Positions 1-9,291 of a stretch of DNA of 64,000 bases are shown here, one piece after another (the stretch's first letter is position 1; every line of letters starts with the position of its first letter). Location: assembly GCA_022825005.1 (NCBI GenBank), contig JAJDYU010000057.1, positions 1 to 64,000 on the forward strand. Direction: 5' to 3'. The notes under the pieces are model-generated. The model did no database searches. It worked only from the letters and a program-made list of their open reading frames with translations, and was not told where the DNA came from. Origin of the DNA: Acidimicrobiia bacterium (GTDB taxonomy: Bacteria > Actinomycetota > Acidimicrobiia > Acidimicrobiales > Bin134). The translations under genes and the position numbers were made by a program.

Positions 1-424
1 GCATGAGCATCTTCTCGGCGAACGTGCCCGCTCCGGCCATGCCGCCGATCTCCTGGCCGCCCTGGGTGAACTTCATCCGGGCCATCTCGCCGAATGTGAT
101 GTTGACGCACAGGTTGGGCTGGTGGCGACCCGTGCAATAGATGCACTTCCCGCAGGGCGGCGACCACATCACGATCACGTGGTCGCCAGGGGCGAGGTCG
201 TCCACATCGGAACCCACCTCCTCGATGATCCCCGCACCCTCGTGGCCGAGCACCGCCGGCGGGGCTTGGGGAATGGTCCCGTTCATGGCCGACACATCGG
301 AGTGGCATACCCCGGTGTGGGTGATCTTGATGGCTACATCATCGGGGCCCAGATCCAGCATCTCGACGTCGTCACACACGTCCAGATTGACCTCCCCCAC
401 CTCTCGCATAATCGCCGCAAGCAT
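1..424 (-). CDS. Zn-dependent alcohol dehydrogenase, N-terminal part (runs off the window)
   Basis: The first 141 codons of a medium-chain Zn-dependent alcohol dehydrogenase are read on the minus strand from an ATG at 424; the rest lies beyond base 1. Visible marks are the catalytic-zinc segment HTGVCHSD (Cys near residue 39), the GHE motif near residue 62, and the structural-zinc cysteines in CGKCIYCTGRHQPNLC. In this family such enzymes oxidise alcohols or formaldehyde adducts with NAD(P). The substrate cannot be told from this fragment. It is divergent from the gene at 497. Confidence 0.88.
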   Translation of the reverse strand, partial: MLAAIMREVGEVNLDVCDDVEMLDLGPDDVAIKITHTGVCHSDVSAMNGTIPQAPPAVLGHEGAGIIEEVGSDVDDLAPGDHVIVMWSPPCGKCIYCTGRHQPNLCVNITFGEMARMKFTQGGQEIGGMAGAGTFAEKMLM

Positions 425-496
425 TGAAGGATCGTAGGCCGAGCCTGTCTTCCACGACACACCTAGCCGCCAAACCGATGGCTAGTCTCATCAGCC

Positions 497-1654
497 ATGC
501 CGCAGACCATGCCGCTGGACACCGAGGAGCTGAACCGAATGGTGGAGTTCTGGGACATCTTGGTGTCCGAGAACTCCAAGAAGCGCACCGGCCTCACCTC
601 GGGTCTCATCCCGGTGAGGGAGTACACCGGCTACTCGGGCATGGAGGCCTGGCTCCGTTGGCCCGACATCCTGGCCCGCTGCGATGAGGTGCTCGATGCC
701 TCCGAGCTGGGGGCCAAGATGCGGGGACCGGGAACCCAGACCACCAACGCCCACCCCTTCGCCATCGTGTGCATCCCGTTCGGCGGCTGGCGAGCCCTCG
801 AGGAGTTGTCGGCCATGGGGCTCACCACCCAGGTGGACGACGTGGAAGACAGGGTGCGCTTCCTCATGGACTACTGGATTCGCTGGGTGGAGCCGTGGCG
901 GGGCGATGGCTTCCGCTCCTGCTGGGACGCGGCCGACACGCTGCGAACCTGCGACCCCGAGATCATAAGCACCCTGTATGAGGCCGCCTGGCCGGTGGAG
1001 GATGACAGCGACAACCGCACGGCGCGACGGTTTGTGGCCGGACTCCAGCAGTACCTGTTCCTACTGTACTTGGACACTCGGCTGGGCACCGGCGACACCG
1101 GCCCGTACCCGCTGCCCAACGGCCGCCACATGATCGTGCGGGAGTTTTCCTCGCTGGCCCAGAGCTGGATCCCGTGGAGCCACGTGGCCGCCGATGTGCC
1201 CTATCAGAACCTGGTGGTGGGCCTGGTGTTCCGACCCGGCATCCACAACCGGGTGAACGATCTGTCCACCACGTTCTCGGTTCCGGCCGACAACCTGGCC
1301 TGGCTGGAAGCTATGTCGGTGTTCGAGCCCCGCCCCGGAGGGGAGCTGGTGCCGGTGGACCGGGAAGAAATGCCCGAGATCCTGGCCGCGGTCAAGAAAG
1401 CCCAGGCCGATGCCTACCGGTTGATGAACACCTGGACGTTCGAGGAAAAGGTCCGCAACGGCACCCATGTCTATTTCCGGGGTCTGATGTGGCCGTTCAC
1501 CAACATGCTGGGCATCGACCACGAGTTCGATTGGTCGATCCCCCACCCCCACACCGCCGAGACGGTGTGGCCCATCTTCGCCGGCGGCCTCCCGGAACAG
1601 GAGGACGCCGAGGAAGTGCCGTTCCCGATGTTCCCCCGACTAGAAAGCGCCTAG
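497..1654 (+). CDS. Uncharacterised 385-residue protein, upstream of an LLM oxidoreductase
   Basis: I do not recognise the family. The 385-residue product is rich in Trp, Pro and acidic residues, has no signal peptide or obvious membrane segment, and shows no nucleotide-binding or metal motif that I can name, so it is probably a soluble cytoplasmic protein. It starts at an ATG only about 70 bases from the divergent alcohol dehydrogenase and ends about 45 bases before the LLM oxidoreductase at 1699. The two genes are likely co-transcribed, and a role in the same oxidation or reduction pathway is inference only. Codon use resembles that of its neighbours. Confidence 0.8.
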   Translation: MPQTMPLDTEELNRMVEFWDILVSENSKKRTGLTSGLIPVREYTGYSGMEAWLRWPDILARCDEVLDASELGAKMRGPGTQTTNAHPFAIVCIPFGGWRALEELSAMGLTTQVDDVEDRVRFLMDYWIRWVEPWRGDGFRSCWDAADTLRTCDPEIISTLYEAAWPVEDDSDNRTARRFVAGLQQYLFLLYLDTRLGTGDTGPYPLPNGRHMIVREFSSLAQSWIPWSHVAADVPYQNLVVGLVFRPGIHNRVNDLSTTFSVPADNLAWLEAMSVFEPRPGGELVPVDREEMPEILAAVKKAQADAYRLMNTWTFEEKVRNGTHVYFRGLMWPFTNMLGIDHEFDWSIPHPHTAETVWPIFAGGLPEQEDAEEVPFPMFPRLESA

Positions 1655-1698
1655 GCCATGAAGATCGAAATTGTGGGCAGCCAGACGAGGAGGAACTC

Positions 1699-2709
1699 AT
1701 GAAGATCGACATGCCGCTATCTGCTGATCTGGCGGGGGTCCGGGCACAAGCCGAGGCCTACCAGGCCATGGGGGTCGAGGGGGTGTTCACCTTCGAGGGC
1801 CAGCGCGACGTGTTCTTCCCGCTGCTGGCCGCGGCCGAGCACACCGGGCTCGACCTCTACACCAACGTTGCCATCGCCCTGCCCCGCAGCCCGATGCACC
1901 TGGCCTACCAGTCGTTCGACCTGCATCGGCTGTCGGACGGCAAGTTCGCCCTGGGCCTGGGATCGCAGATCAAGCCCCACATCACCAAGCGCTACAGCTC
2001 GGTGTGGGACCGCCCGGTGGCTCAGATGCGAGAGCTGATGGCGGCCACCAAGGCCATATTCGCCCGGTGGCAGGATGGCGATCCCCTCGACTTCAAGGGC
2101 GACTACTACACCTTCACGCTCTCCACCCCGATTTTCGAGCCCGAACCCCTGGAGTGGGGAACTCCCCCCATCTGGGCCGGGGCGCTGGGCCCGAAGATGA
2201 CCAAGATGGTGGCCGAGACCGCTGACGGCATCTTGATCCACCCGTTCTGCTCCGAGCGCTTCCTGCGCACCAAGACGCTTCCCGCGGTGGAAGCAGGGCT
2301 AGGCGCAGCCGGACGCAGCCGGGACGAATTCACCTTCGGTGTGGGGGTGATCGTCGGGTTGTACGGAGATGACGCCGATGAGGCGGAGGCCTGGCGGGTG
2401 GAACAGCTCTGCCGCTCCAACCTCGGCTTCTACGGCTCCACCCCCGCCTACCGGGTAGTGCTCGAGGCCCACGGCTGGGGCGAGCTCCAGGACGAGCTGA
2501 ACCGACTGACAAAGCAAGGCCGCTGGGGCGACATCGGCGACGTGTGGGACGACGAGATGGTCCACACCCTCAGCGTCCAGGGCACCCCCTCTGAAGCCGC
2601 CGCCGAGATCAAATCCCGCTTCGGCGGCCTCGCCGACCGCATCCACCTCTCCCTCCACGGCGCCCCCCAACCCCTAGTCGCCGAACTCTTCGCCGCCCTC
2701 AAGGGCTGA
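1699..2709 (+). CDS. LLM class flavin/F420-dependent oxidoreductase
   Basis: A 336-residue luciferase-like (LLM) oxidoreductase. The start at 1699 (MKIDMPLS) is preceded by a GGAGGA ribosome site four bases upstream; an open frame extends further upstream but through another gene. Typical family segments are the N-terminal TIM-barrel strand, the segment GVEGVFTFEGQRD, the mid-protein LSDGKFALGLGSQIKP (the family's usual phosphate-loop region) and PPIWAGALGPKM. In actinobacteria this subfamily usually binds coenzyme F420 rather than FMN. The substrate is unknown. It is probably co-transcribed with the hypothetical gene before it. Confidence 0.88.
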   Translation: MKIDMPLSADLAGVRAQAEAYQAMGVEGVFTFEGQRDVFFPLLAAAEHTGLDLYTNVAIALPRSPMHLAYQSFDLHRLSDGKFALGLGSQIKPHITKRYSSVWDRPVAQMRELMAATKAIFARWQDGDPLDFKGDYYTFTLSTPIFEPEPLEWGTPPIWAGALGPKMTKMVAETADGILIHPFCSERFLRTKTLPAVEAGLGAAGRSRDEFTFGVGVIVGLYGDDADEAEAWRVEQLCRSNLGFYGSTPAYRVVLEAHGWGELQDELNRLTKQGRWGDIGDVWDDEMVHTLSVQGTPSEAAAEIKSRFGGLADRIHLSLHGAPQPLVAELFAALKG

Positions 2710-2757
2710 GTGTCAATACTTGCTTTCGTTTCTTGCGTTTAGGGTTAGACTGGTTGC

Positions 2758-3198
2758 ATGGCCATCGCGACCACCTCAAGACCCGACGGCGCAGCAGACG
2801 CAACGGCGTATTCGGACTTTGCTGAGACCGTCTCCAAGAAGCTACTCGACGGGGCTTCTCTGCGAATCGGTATAAAGGACTCGGAGTGCGAGGTGACCGG
2901 AGAGATCGCGCTGGCCATCGTGGACCTTCTCAGAATGGGTCCAGGCGCTCACGCTGTTGAGCTTCAAGCCCTCCCCCCCGTATTGACCACAGGTCAAGCC
3001 GCCGACCTTCTCGACGTCACCCGGCCCACAGTGGTCAAACTCGTAGACGAGGGAAAGCTGCCCGCCACCCGAGTTGGAACTCACCGACGCATTCCAACTC
3101 CAGATCTGCTCGCCTACCGCGAGCGCTGTCGGCACCAACGCTCGGAACAAATCAGCGAGATCATCCGTACGTCGCAAGAACTTGGCCTCTATGACTGA
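2758..3198 (+). CDS. Excisionase-type helix-turn-helix protein, probable antitoxin of the PIN pair
   Basis: A 146-residue protein with an MerR/excisionase-like DNA-binding domain at about residues 78-118: LTTGQAADLLDVTRPTVVKL followed by a wing ending in GTHRRIPTPDLLAY. The first 75 residues are a separate, unassigned segment. The gene ends six bases before a PIN-domain toxin gene, the usual order for antitoxin and toxin, so it most likely represses its own operon and neutralises the toxin. A TAGACT hexamer lies seven bases before the ATG, which suggests a leaderless transcript; I saw no Shine-Dalgarno sequence. Confidence 0.82.
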   Translation: MAIATTSRPDGAADATAYSDFAETVSKKLLDGASLRIGIKDSECEVTGEIALAIVDLLRMGPGAHAVELQALPPVLTTGQAADLLDVTRPTVVKLVDEGKLPATRVGTHRRIPTPDLLAYRERCRHQRSEQISEIIRTSQELGLYD

Positions 3199-3204
3199 GC
3201 GCCA

Positions 3205-3765
3205 TTGAGACGCCCCCGCATCTTCCTCGACACCAACATCCTCGTAGACGCCCAAATCCGAGACATCTTCTTCACTATCGCCGAAGCCAGGCTCATCGAC
3301 CTTCGCTGGAGCGACGAAGTTCTGAACGAGACTCGCAACGTGCTCACCAACCAAAGGGGAATCGAGCCCTCCCGAGTCGACTACCTCATCTCCACTATCG
3401 ACGCGGCATTTCCCGAATCGAGCGTGGCTGCCGCCAAGATCACGCCTCTACCTGTCGCTCTCCCTGACGAGGACGACCTTCATGTCCTCTCTGCAGCAGT
3501 CGATGCCGACTGCGACCTACTCGTTACCAACAATCTGCGCGATTTCCCCGACGGAGCAGTTGCTCCATTCGGGCTATCAGTACTCAATGCCGATTCAGCA
3601 ATTGCGATGCTCGTCCAGGACTTCTCCGAGCGAATGCCAGCCATCATCAGTCGCCTGCTATCTGAACTGCGCAAGCCCCCGATCAGCGTTCAAGAGTTCC
3701 TAGACCGCCTAAAACAGCGAACTCCAACCGCTGCCCAAGCTCTCAGCACCGCCCTCAAGGGCTGA
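3205..3765 (+). CDS. PIN-domain ribonuclease, probable toxin
   Basis: A 186-residue PIN-domain protein. Acidic metal-binding residues are visible at FLDTNILVD near the N-terminus, in the LRWSDEVLNE segment, and in DEDDLHVLSAAVDADCD, followed by LLVTNNLRDFP, an arrangement typical of PIN endoribonucleases that cut RNA with Mg2+. The frame opens with TTG at 3205, six bases after the antitoxin stop, so translation is probably coupled to it. It closes shortly before a convergent gene. Membership of a type II toxin-antitoxin system is inferred from the paired HTH gene. Confidence 0.82.
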   Translation: MRRPRIFLDTNILVDAQIRDIFFTIAEARLIDLRWSDEVLNETRNVLTNQRGIEPSRVDYLISTIDAAFPESSVAAAKITPLPVALPDEDDLHVLSAAVDADCDLLVTNNLRDFPDGAVAPFGLSVLNADSAIAMLVQDFSERMPAIISRLLSELRKPPISVQEFLDRLKQRTPTAAQALSTALKG

Positions 3766-3806
3766 GGGTCAGCGGCCAGCTCTCTCGCTAGCGCGTGCGG
3801 TGGCGA

Positions 3807-4106
3807 TCAGCCCGGGGGCTGGATGTGGGCTTCTACTCGGTTGGCGGGCTCGTCGATCCAGCCTTTGGAGTTGGCGTAGGCCAGCATTCCGTCGAACTGG
3901 GCCTGCCACTCGGCGTCGGCGGCGTCGCCGGCCAGCTCTCGCACGAAGGCGATGTCGATCCACAGGTGGTTGTCTCGTTCTGAGGCTGCGGCCCGGCCAT
4001 CGAATGCGGCCACTGCGGCGGCCACGTCGCCGTCCATTGACACATGGAACTCGCGGAAGTTGCCCGGATCCTCGAGGGTGATGGTGTCGGCGATGGCGAT
4101 GTACAT
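3807..4106 (-). CDS. Small hypothetical protein after the MFS exporter gene
   Basis: A 99-residue acidic protein of unknown function that begins four bases after the stop of the MFS transporter gene on the same strand, so it is almost certainly translated from the same message. No signal peptide, membrane segment or named motif is visible. Alternating short strands and helices suggest a small alpha/beta domain such as an antibiotic-biosynthesis-monooxygenase-like or ferredoxin-like fold, but that is a guess. It is kept because of its start, its spacing and its codon use. Confidence 0.6.
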   Translation of the reverse strand: MYIAIADTITLEDPGNFREFHVSMDGDVAAAVAAFDGRAAASERDNHLWIDIAFVRELAGDAADAEWQAQFDGMLAYANSKGWIDEPANRVEAHIQPPG

Positions 4107-4110
4107 GTCC

Positions 4111-5502
4111 TCAGCCTTGCGCTTGGCGGGGGCGGGTGTCGATCCGGGCGCTGAAGGGGAGCGACACCAGCGCGGTGATGATCACCATGCCCATGAGCAG
4201 GTCGATGGCCTCCGACGCCGAGGCCGCGGTGGTGGCGAAGGTAAGCCCGAGGGCCACACCGATGGTGGTGGCCACCCGCTGGGAGGTGAAGTTGATGCCC
4301 GAGGCCAACGAGTGCTGGTCGGGGGGCACGTCCACCACTGCGGCAGCCATCAACGAGGGGAACACCATGCCGGTGGCCACCCCGATCACGGTCATGCCCG
4401 CCACGAACACCGCCGCGTTGGGCTCATCGCCCAACAACACCCACAGCATGATGGTGCCGCCCACATAGATTGCGGTGCCGGGCAGGATGAACATGCGATG
4501 GCCGGTGCGGTGCGCCACCCGGCCGATGAGCACCCCGACCACCCCGGCGAACAGCGCCAGCGGCGCCACCGCGAAGCCCCCCTCAATGGGAGTCCACCCC
4601 CAAGACCGGATGACGATCACGGTGAAGCCGAAGAACATACCGAACCACGAGGACGCGAAGACCAGCATGGCCAGGTTGCTCCGGCGGACATTGGGGAAGC
4701 GGAACAGCCGCAGCTCCACCAGCGGGTTGGGGTGGTGCCACGTCCGCAGCACGAACAGCCCGAACACGACCAGGCCGCCGACGATGCTGCCCACCACCTT
4801 CCAGTCCAGCCACCCCCACGGATCGCTTTGCACGATGCCCAGGGTGACCAGGGCGGTGGCCCCAGCCACCATCACTCCACCGAGGGGGTCGGGCAGCGCT
4901 TTAGTCTCGCCGCTGCGGGACTCCCGGTACACCAGCGGCACCACGATCAAAACAACGAAGCAGAAGGGGATGTTCAGCCAGAACATCCACTCCCACCCGA
5001 ACCACTCGATGGCCAAGCCCCCCACCGGAGGGCCGATCGCCGAGGATGTGCCGCCCGCCACCGCCCATATGCCAACGGCCAACGGCAGCCGGTTGGCGGG
5101 GATCGTGGCCAACAACAGGGCCACCGCGGCGGTGTTGATAATCGAGGAGGCCACCGCCAGCACCGCCCGGGCCCCGATCAGCACCGCCACCGAGGGGGCC
5201 AGCCCACCCAGAACCGATCCGACCAGGAACAGCAACGTCCCAGCCAGCAGCATCCGCCGGCGGCCCAGCCGGTCGGCCAGCACACCGGCGGGCACCAGGG
5301 TGGCCGCTCCCACGATGGTGAAGATGTTGGTCACCCACGACAAGGTCGGGTCGGAGGTGCCGGGAAACGCCTCGCCGAGGGCCGGGTAGCCCACTGTCAT
5401 GATCGACAGGCCGATCCCGGTCAGAGAGGCCGCGATCACCAGCGTGGTCAGGCCGATCGCCGGATGCCCTGTGACCGGTTGGGGCGCCGCCGCTGCGGTC
5501 AC
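4111..5502 (-). CDS. MFS multidrug exporter of the DHA2 (EmrB/QacA) type
   Basis: A 463-residue, strongly hydrophobic protein with about fourteen membrane spans, the number usual for proton-driven DHA2 drug exporters in the inner membrane. The loop motif GVLADRLGRRRMLLAG after span 2 is the classic MFS motif A, and the Pro-Gly-rich stretch AIGPPVGGLAIEW matches motif C of antiporters. A short soluble protein is encoded directly downstream. The gene diverges from the crotonase at 5578. The exported compound cannot be predicted. Confidence 0.88.
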   Translation of the reverse strand: MTAAAAPQPVTGHPAIGLTTLVIAASLTGIGLSIMTVGYPALGEAFPGTSDPTLSWVTNIFTIVGAATLVPAGVLADRLGRRRMLLAGTLLFLVGSVLGGLAPSVAVLIGARAVLAVASSIINTAAVALLLATIPANRLPLAVGIWAVAGGTSSAIGPPVGGLAIEWFGWEWMFWLNIPFCFVVLIVVPLVYRESRSGETKALPDPLGGVMVAGATALVTLGIVQSDPWGWLDWKVVGSIVGGLVVFGLFVLRTWHHPNPLVELRLFRFPNVRRSNLAMLVFASSWFGMFFGFTVIVIRSWGWTPIEGGFAVAPLALFAGVVGVLIGRVAHRTGHRMFILPGTAIYVGGTIMLWVLLGDEPNAAVFVAGMTVIGVATGMVFPSLMAAAVVDVPPDQHSLASGINFTSQRVATTIGVALGLTFATTAASASEAIDLLMGMVIITALVSLPFSARIDTRPRQAQG

Positions 5503-5577
5503 CTAGCGTTTGTGGGCAGGAAGTTCGGCGTTGTTCTCCTGCGCACGAACGGCCACGCTAGACGAGGAGCCGACGAG

Positions 5578-6426
5578 ATGAGCAGTAACGAAGAGGGTGG
5601 CACCGTCACCGAGGTCCTCGGCGGCGACATTCTCATAGCCCAAGACGGCGGCGTGCGCACCCTCACCTTGAACCGCCCCGACGCCCACAACGCCATCACC
5701 CCCGACCAGCGGAACTTCCTGGCCGACGAGTTCGCCCGCATCAGCGAAGACCTGTCGGTGCGAGCGGTGATCTTCACCGCCAACGGCAAGGGGTTCTGCA
5801 CCGGGGCCGATCTGCGGGTGGCCCGGCCCGAACGAGTGCAGCCTCCGGATGCTCCTGACCGGGCCATCATGGAGGTGGCTCGAGGCATCAAGGTCGGGGC
5901 TCAGAAGCTGATATCGGCCATCCTGGACTGCGAGAAGCCGGTGATCGCCGCGGTCAACGGCACCGCGGCCGGCATGGGCGTCCACATGGCGGTGGCCTGC
6001 GATCTGGTTGTCGCGGCCGAAGGGGTTCGGTTCATCGAGGTGTTCGTGCGCCGGGGACTGGTGCCCGACGCCGGCGGGGTGTACCTGCTGCCTCGCCTTA
6101 TCGGCCCCCAGAAGGCCAAGGAGCTGATGTTCTTCGGCGACGACGTGAGCGCGGCCGACGCCGCGGCCATGGGCCTGATCAACCGGGTGGTGCCCCCCGA
6201 CGAGTTGATGCCCGCGGCGCGCGCCTGGGCCGAACGGCTGGCCGCCCAGCCCACCAAGAGCCTGACCATGAGCAAGCTGCTGGTGAACCGCAGCTTCGAG
6301 ACCAGCCGACAGACAATGTTCGAGATGGAGTCATGGGGCCAAGAAGTGCTCATGGCCGGCGAGGACGCCGACGAGGGGGTCAACGCCTTCAAGGAACGGC
6401 GGGACCCGAACTGGAAGGGCTGGTAG
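5578..6426 (+). CDS. Crotonase-family (enoyl-CoA hydratase/isomerase) protein
   Basis: A 282-residue crotonase starting at the ATG at 5578 (MSSNEEGG); a longer open frame upstream is only the shadow of the MFS gene. The acyl-CoA oxyanion-hole segments FCTGADLR and NGTAAGMG are present. By my alignment the two catalytic glutamates of rat enoyl-CoA hydratase are not kept: the first is His and the second Phe. The protein has a PDAGG motif whose Asp resembles that of PaaG-type isomerases, so isomerisation may be more likely than hydration. Its stop abuts that of the convergent acyl-CoA dehydrogenase, with no intergenic base. Confidence 0.88.
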   Translation: MSSNEEGGTVTEVLGGDILIAQDGGVRTLTLNRPDAHNAITPDQRNFLADEFARISEDLSVRAVIFTANGKGFCTGADLRVARPERVQPPDAPDRAIMEVARGIKVGAQKLISAILDCEKPVIAAVNGTAAGMGVHMAVACDLVVAAEGVRFIEVFVRRGLVPDAGGVYLLPRLIGPQKAKELMFFGDDVSAADAAAMGLINRVVPPDELMPAARAWAERLAAQPTKSLTMSKLLVNRSFETSRQTMFEMESWGQEVLMAGEDADEGVNAFKERRDPNWKGW

Positions 6427-7563
6427 CTACCCCGCGCTGGCCAAGCCACGGCCGATAGCGGCCAACTGGCGGCTGCCGCCGCCGAAGGTGTTCTCCAGCT
6501 GCTTGACCCACAGGAAGTAGCGATGGACGGGGTAGTCCACATCGGCACCCATACCGCCGTGCAGATGCTGAGTGGCGTGTACCACCCGCTGGCCGGCATC
6601 GGCCGACCACCATTTGGCCACCGCAGCAGCATCGGCGATCTCGGCCGCTGAGCGGCCCTCGTCGATGAGCCACGCGGCCTGAAGCAGCGTGACCCGTATG
6701 CAGTCGTTGTCGATGTAGCAATCTGCCGCCCGCATAGCCACACCCTGGTTGGTGGACAACGGGCGTCCGAACTGCTCGCGCTGCGACGTGTAGGCCGCAG
6801 CCATGGCCGTGGCCTCCTCGCAGCAGCCCAGCACCACCGCGGCCACCGCCACCTGGGCCCGTGCCAGGGTCCACTCCACAATCGAACGACCGTCGGCGCC
6901 GTCCAGCTTCGCTTCATCACCAACGACCACCGACCTAAGCGTTAGCTCGCCGTGAAGCTCGCGGTTGGTGGTCTCGCTCAGCGTCACCTCTGCCCCGTCG
7001 GTGTTGAGATCAACCACAAAGACCACTAGGCCATCGCCGTCTCCAACGGTGCGGGCAGGCACCACTACGGCATCGGCCACCCCCGCGGCGGGAACCGCCG
7101 GTTTGGTTCCATTCAGTTCCCAGGTCCCGTCTTCGCGGCGGGCCGCGGTCACCGACGGAGACAGCGCCTCGTTGGCCCCCCATTCCGAGAACGCCCCGGT
7201 GAGCACGGCCTGGCCTAACACAACCGCCCTCAGCCAGCGGTCCCGCAGCGCCGGAGTGCCGAACTCGGCGATGGGCATGGCCCCCAGCACCAGGGTGGGC
7301 CACAGCGGCACCGGCGCCACCCGGCGGCCCTGCTCTCGCAGCACCAACGCGGTCTCGGTCATGCCGAGGCCGAGTCCGCCGTGCTCCTCGCCAATCGACA
7401 CTCCCAGCAGGTCGGAGGCGGCCAGGGCGGCCCACAGCTCCCGGTCGAATCGATCGCCGGTGCGCTCCACCTCGGCCACCCGGTCAGATCCCGCCGAACC
7501 GGTAAACACCTGTTCGGCCAGCGCGGCCACCGCCTCTTGCGACTCGCTGAAATCGAAATTCAC
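6427..7563 (-). CDS. Acyl-CoA dehydrogenase, second subunit-like
   Basis: A 378-residue acyl-CoA dehydrogenase-fold flavoprotein. The N-terminal helical domain (FDFSESQEAVAALAEQVF), the central beta domain and the C-terminal helices with SQREQFGRPLSTNQGVAMR are recognisable. Its start overlaps the stop of the acyl-CoA dehydrogenase gene at 7560 by four bases (ATGA), so the two are translated together. In actinobacterial steroid catabolism paired dehydrogenase genes often encode heteromeric enzymes, and this pair may be one; the usual catalytic Glu is not evident here, which would fit a non-catalytic partner. Confidence 0.88.
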   Translation of the reverse strand: MNFDFSESQEAVAALAEQVFTGSAGSDRVAEVERTGDRFDRELWAALAASDLLGVSIGEEHGGLGLGMTETALVLREQGRRVAPVPLWPTLVLGAMPIAEFGTPALRDRWLRAVVLGQAVLTGAFSEWGANEALSPSVTAARREDGTWELNGTKPAVPAAGVADAVVVPARTVGDGDGLVVFVVDLNTDGAEVTLSETTNRELHGELTLRSVVVGDEAKLDGADGRSIVEWTLARAQVAVAAVVLGCCEEATAMAAAYTSQREQFGRPLSTNQGVAMRAADCYIDNDCIRVTLLQAAWLIDEGRSAAEIADAAAVAKWWSADAGQRVVHATQHLHGGMGADVDYPVHRYFLWVKQLENTFGGGSRQLAAIGRGLASAG

Positions 7564-8759
7564 CGTCGCCCGCCCCTAGTCATCTTCAGCCCGGTCCAGG
7601 CCACAATCTCCCGCTGGACCTCGTTCACGCCGCCGCCAAAGGTGTTGATCTGAGCGGTGCGGGCCGCGGCCTCCACCCGGCCAGCCAGCAAGGCACCTGG
7701 GCTTCCCTCTCGGATGTGGGCACCCGCTCCCAGCACCCCCAACAACAAGTGATAGATGTCGCTCACCGCCTCGGTGCCGTACACCTTCACCGCCGATGCC
7801 CGGGCCGGGGTCAGCGAATCGGCAGCCACCGCGGCGGCCATCTGCCAGTTGAGCAGCTTCATAGCCTCCAACTTGGCGTGGCACCGGGCTAGATCCATCT
7901 GCACCCATCCCTGGTCCAGCACCGCAGCCTCGGCCCCGTCGCCAGCCAGCGTTACAGCCGGAGTGTCAGCCGCCCATGCCACCACTTCGTCATAAAGCTG
8001 GAACGACAGCGCCCCCACCGCGGCCAGTCCCACCCGTTCGTGGTTGAGTTGGCTGGTGATGAGCTTCCACCCCTCGTTCTCGGCGCCCACCAGGTTGGCA
8101 ACCGGTACCCGCACCTCGTCGTAGTAGGTGGCCGTGGTGGTGGCGTTGCCCACGGTGACGATCGGGGTATGGGAAAAACCGGGACTGTCGGTAGGCACAA
8201 TGATGATGGAGATGCCCTTGTGGTTGGGAGCATCGGGATTGGTCCGGCAGGCCAGCCAGATGTAATCGGCTTCGTTGGCCCCCGAGGTGAATATTTTCTG
8301 GCCGCTGATCACCCATTCGTCACCGTCTCGCACCGCACGGGTGGTGAGCGACGCCAAGTCAGTGCCCGCCCCCGGCTCGCTGTAGCCGATGGCGAACTGG
8401 ATCTCACCGGCCAGAATGCCGGGCAGATAGGCGGCCTTGTGCTCTTCGGAGCCGTGGGCCATGAGCGTGGGCCCCACGGTGTTGAGGGTGACGAACGGCA
8501 TCGGGCAGCCCGACCGCTGGGCCTCGTCGAAGAAGATGAACTGGTCGATGGCCGATCGCCCCTGGCCGCCGTAGGCCTTGGGCCAGCCGATGCCCAGCAT
8601 GCCGTCCCGCCCCAGTTGGCGGAAGATCTCCAGCCGGACCGGGCTGGTCTCGTGAGCCCCCATGAGGGCCTTGCGGACCTCGTCGGTCATCAGGCCGGCG
8701 AAGTACGCCCTTAGCTCACCGCTCAGCGCGCGCTGTTCGTCTGTGTAGTCGAGATGCAC
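7560..8759 (-). CDS. Acyl-CoA dehydrogenase
   Basis: A 399-residue FAD-dependent acyl-CoA dehydrogenase that introduces the alpha,beta double bond in acyl-CoA catabolism. Seen in order are the N-terminal helices, the flavin/substrate segment IGYSEPGAGTDLASL, the beta domain DEWVISGQKIFTSGA, and the C-terminal helical domain ending in NTFGGGVNEVQREIVA. The gene overlaps the second dehydrogenase gene by four bases. With the convergent crotonase it suggests breakdown of a branched or ring-derived acyl-CoA. Confidence 0.9.
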   Translation of the reverse strand: MHLDYTDEQRALSGELRAYFAGLMTDEVRKALMGAHETSPVRLEIFRQLGRDGMLGIGWPKAYGGQGRSAIDQFIFFDEAQRSGCPMPFVTLNTVGPTLMAHGSEEHKAAYLPGILAGEIQFAIGYSEPGAGTDLASLTTRAVRDGDEWVISGQKIFTSGANEADYIWLACRTNPDAPNHKGISIIIVPTDSPGFSHTPIVTVGNATTTATYYDEVRVPVANLVGAENEGWKLITSQLNHERVGLAAVGALSFQLYDEVVAWAADTPAVTLAGDGAEAAVLDQGWVQMDLARCHAKLEAMKLLNWQMAAAVAADSLTPARASAVKVYGTEAVSDIYHLLLGVLGAGAHIREGSPGALLAGRVEAAARTAQINTFGGGVNEVQREIVAWTGLKMTRGGRR

Positions 8760-8823
8760 CGAGCCGCGACGCTACCAACGCCGGTGGTGCAGCACCGTTT
8801 TGGAAGGGATGAGGCGCTGTGAA

Positions 8824-9195
<372 letters not shown>

Positions 9196-9270
9196 CTATC
9201 AGGTCAATACAAACTAGGCAACAACTGGAAAAAACCCGGAAATTTCTTCGTTATTGTGCTTTATGAGTCA

Positions 9271-9285
9271 GTACATTAGTACAAT
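9271..9285. promoter_or_regulatory. Palindromic operator and promoter between glnB and the GntR gene
   Basis: The perfect palindrome GTACATTAGTAC without its central bases (GTAC-ATTA-GTAC, 9271-9282) overlaps a TACAAT -10 hexamer at 9280-9285, which lies six bases before the GTG of the GntR gene, predicting a leaderless transcript. On the other strand a TTGACA at 9285-9290 faces glnB, which would place the palindrome inside the spacer of that promoter too. Autoregulation, and possibly control of glnB, are inferred from position. Confidence 0.55.
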
Positions 9286-9291
9286 GTCAAC

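Noticed and set aside
3952-6426. 824-residue plus-strand open frame
   Set aside because: Its first two thirds is a Gly/His/Arg-rich shadow of the MFS gene on the other strand; only the crotonase from 5578 is real.
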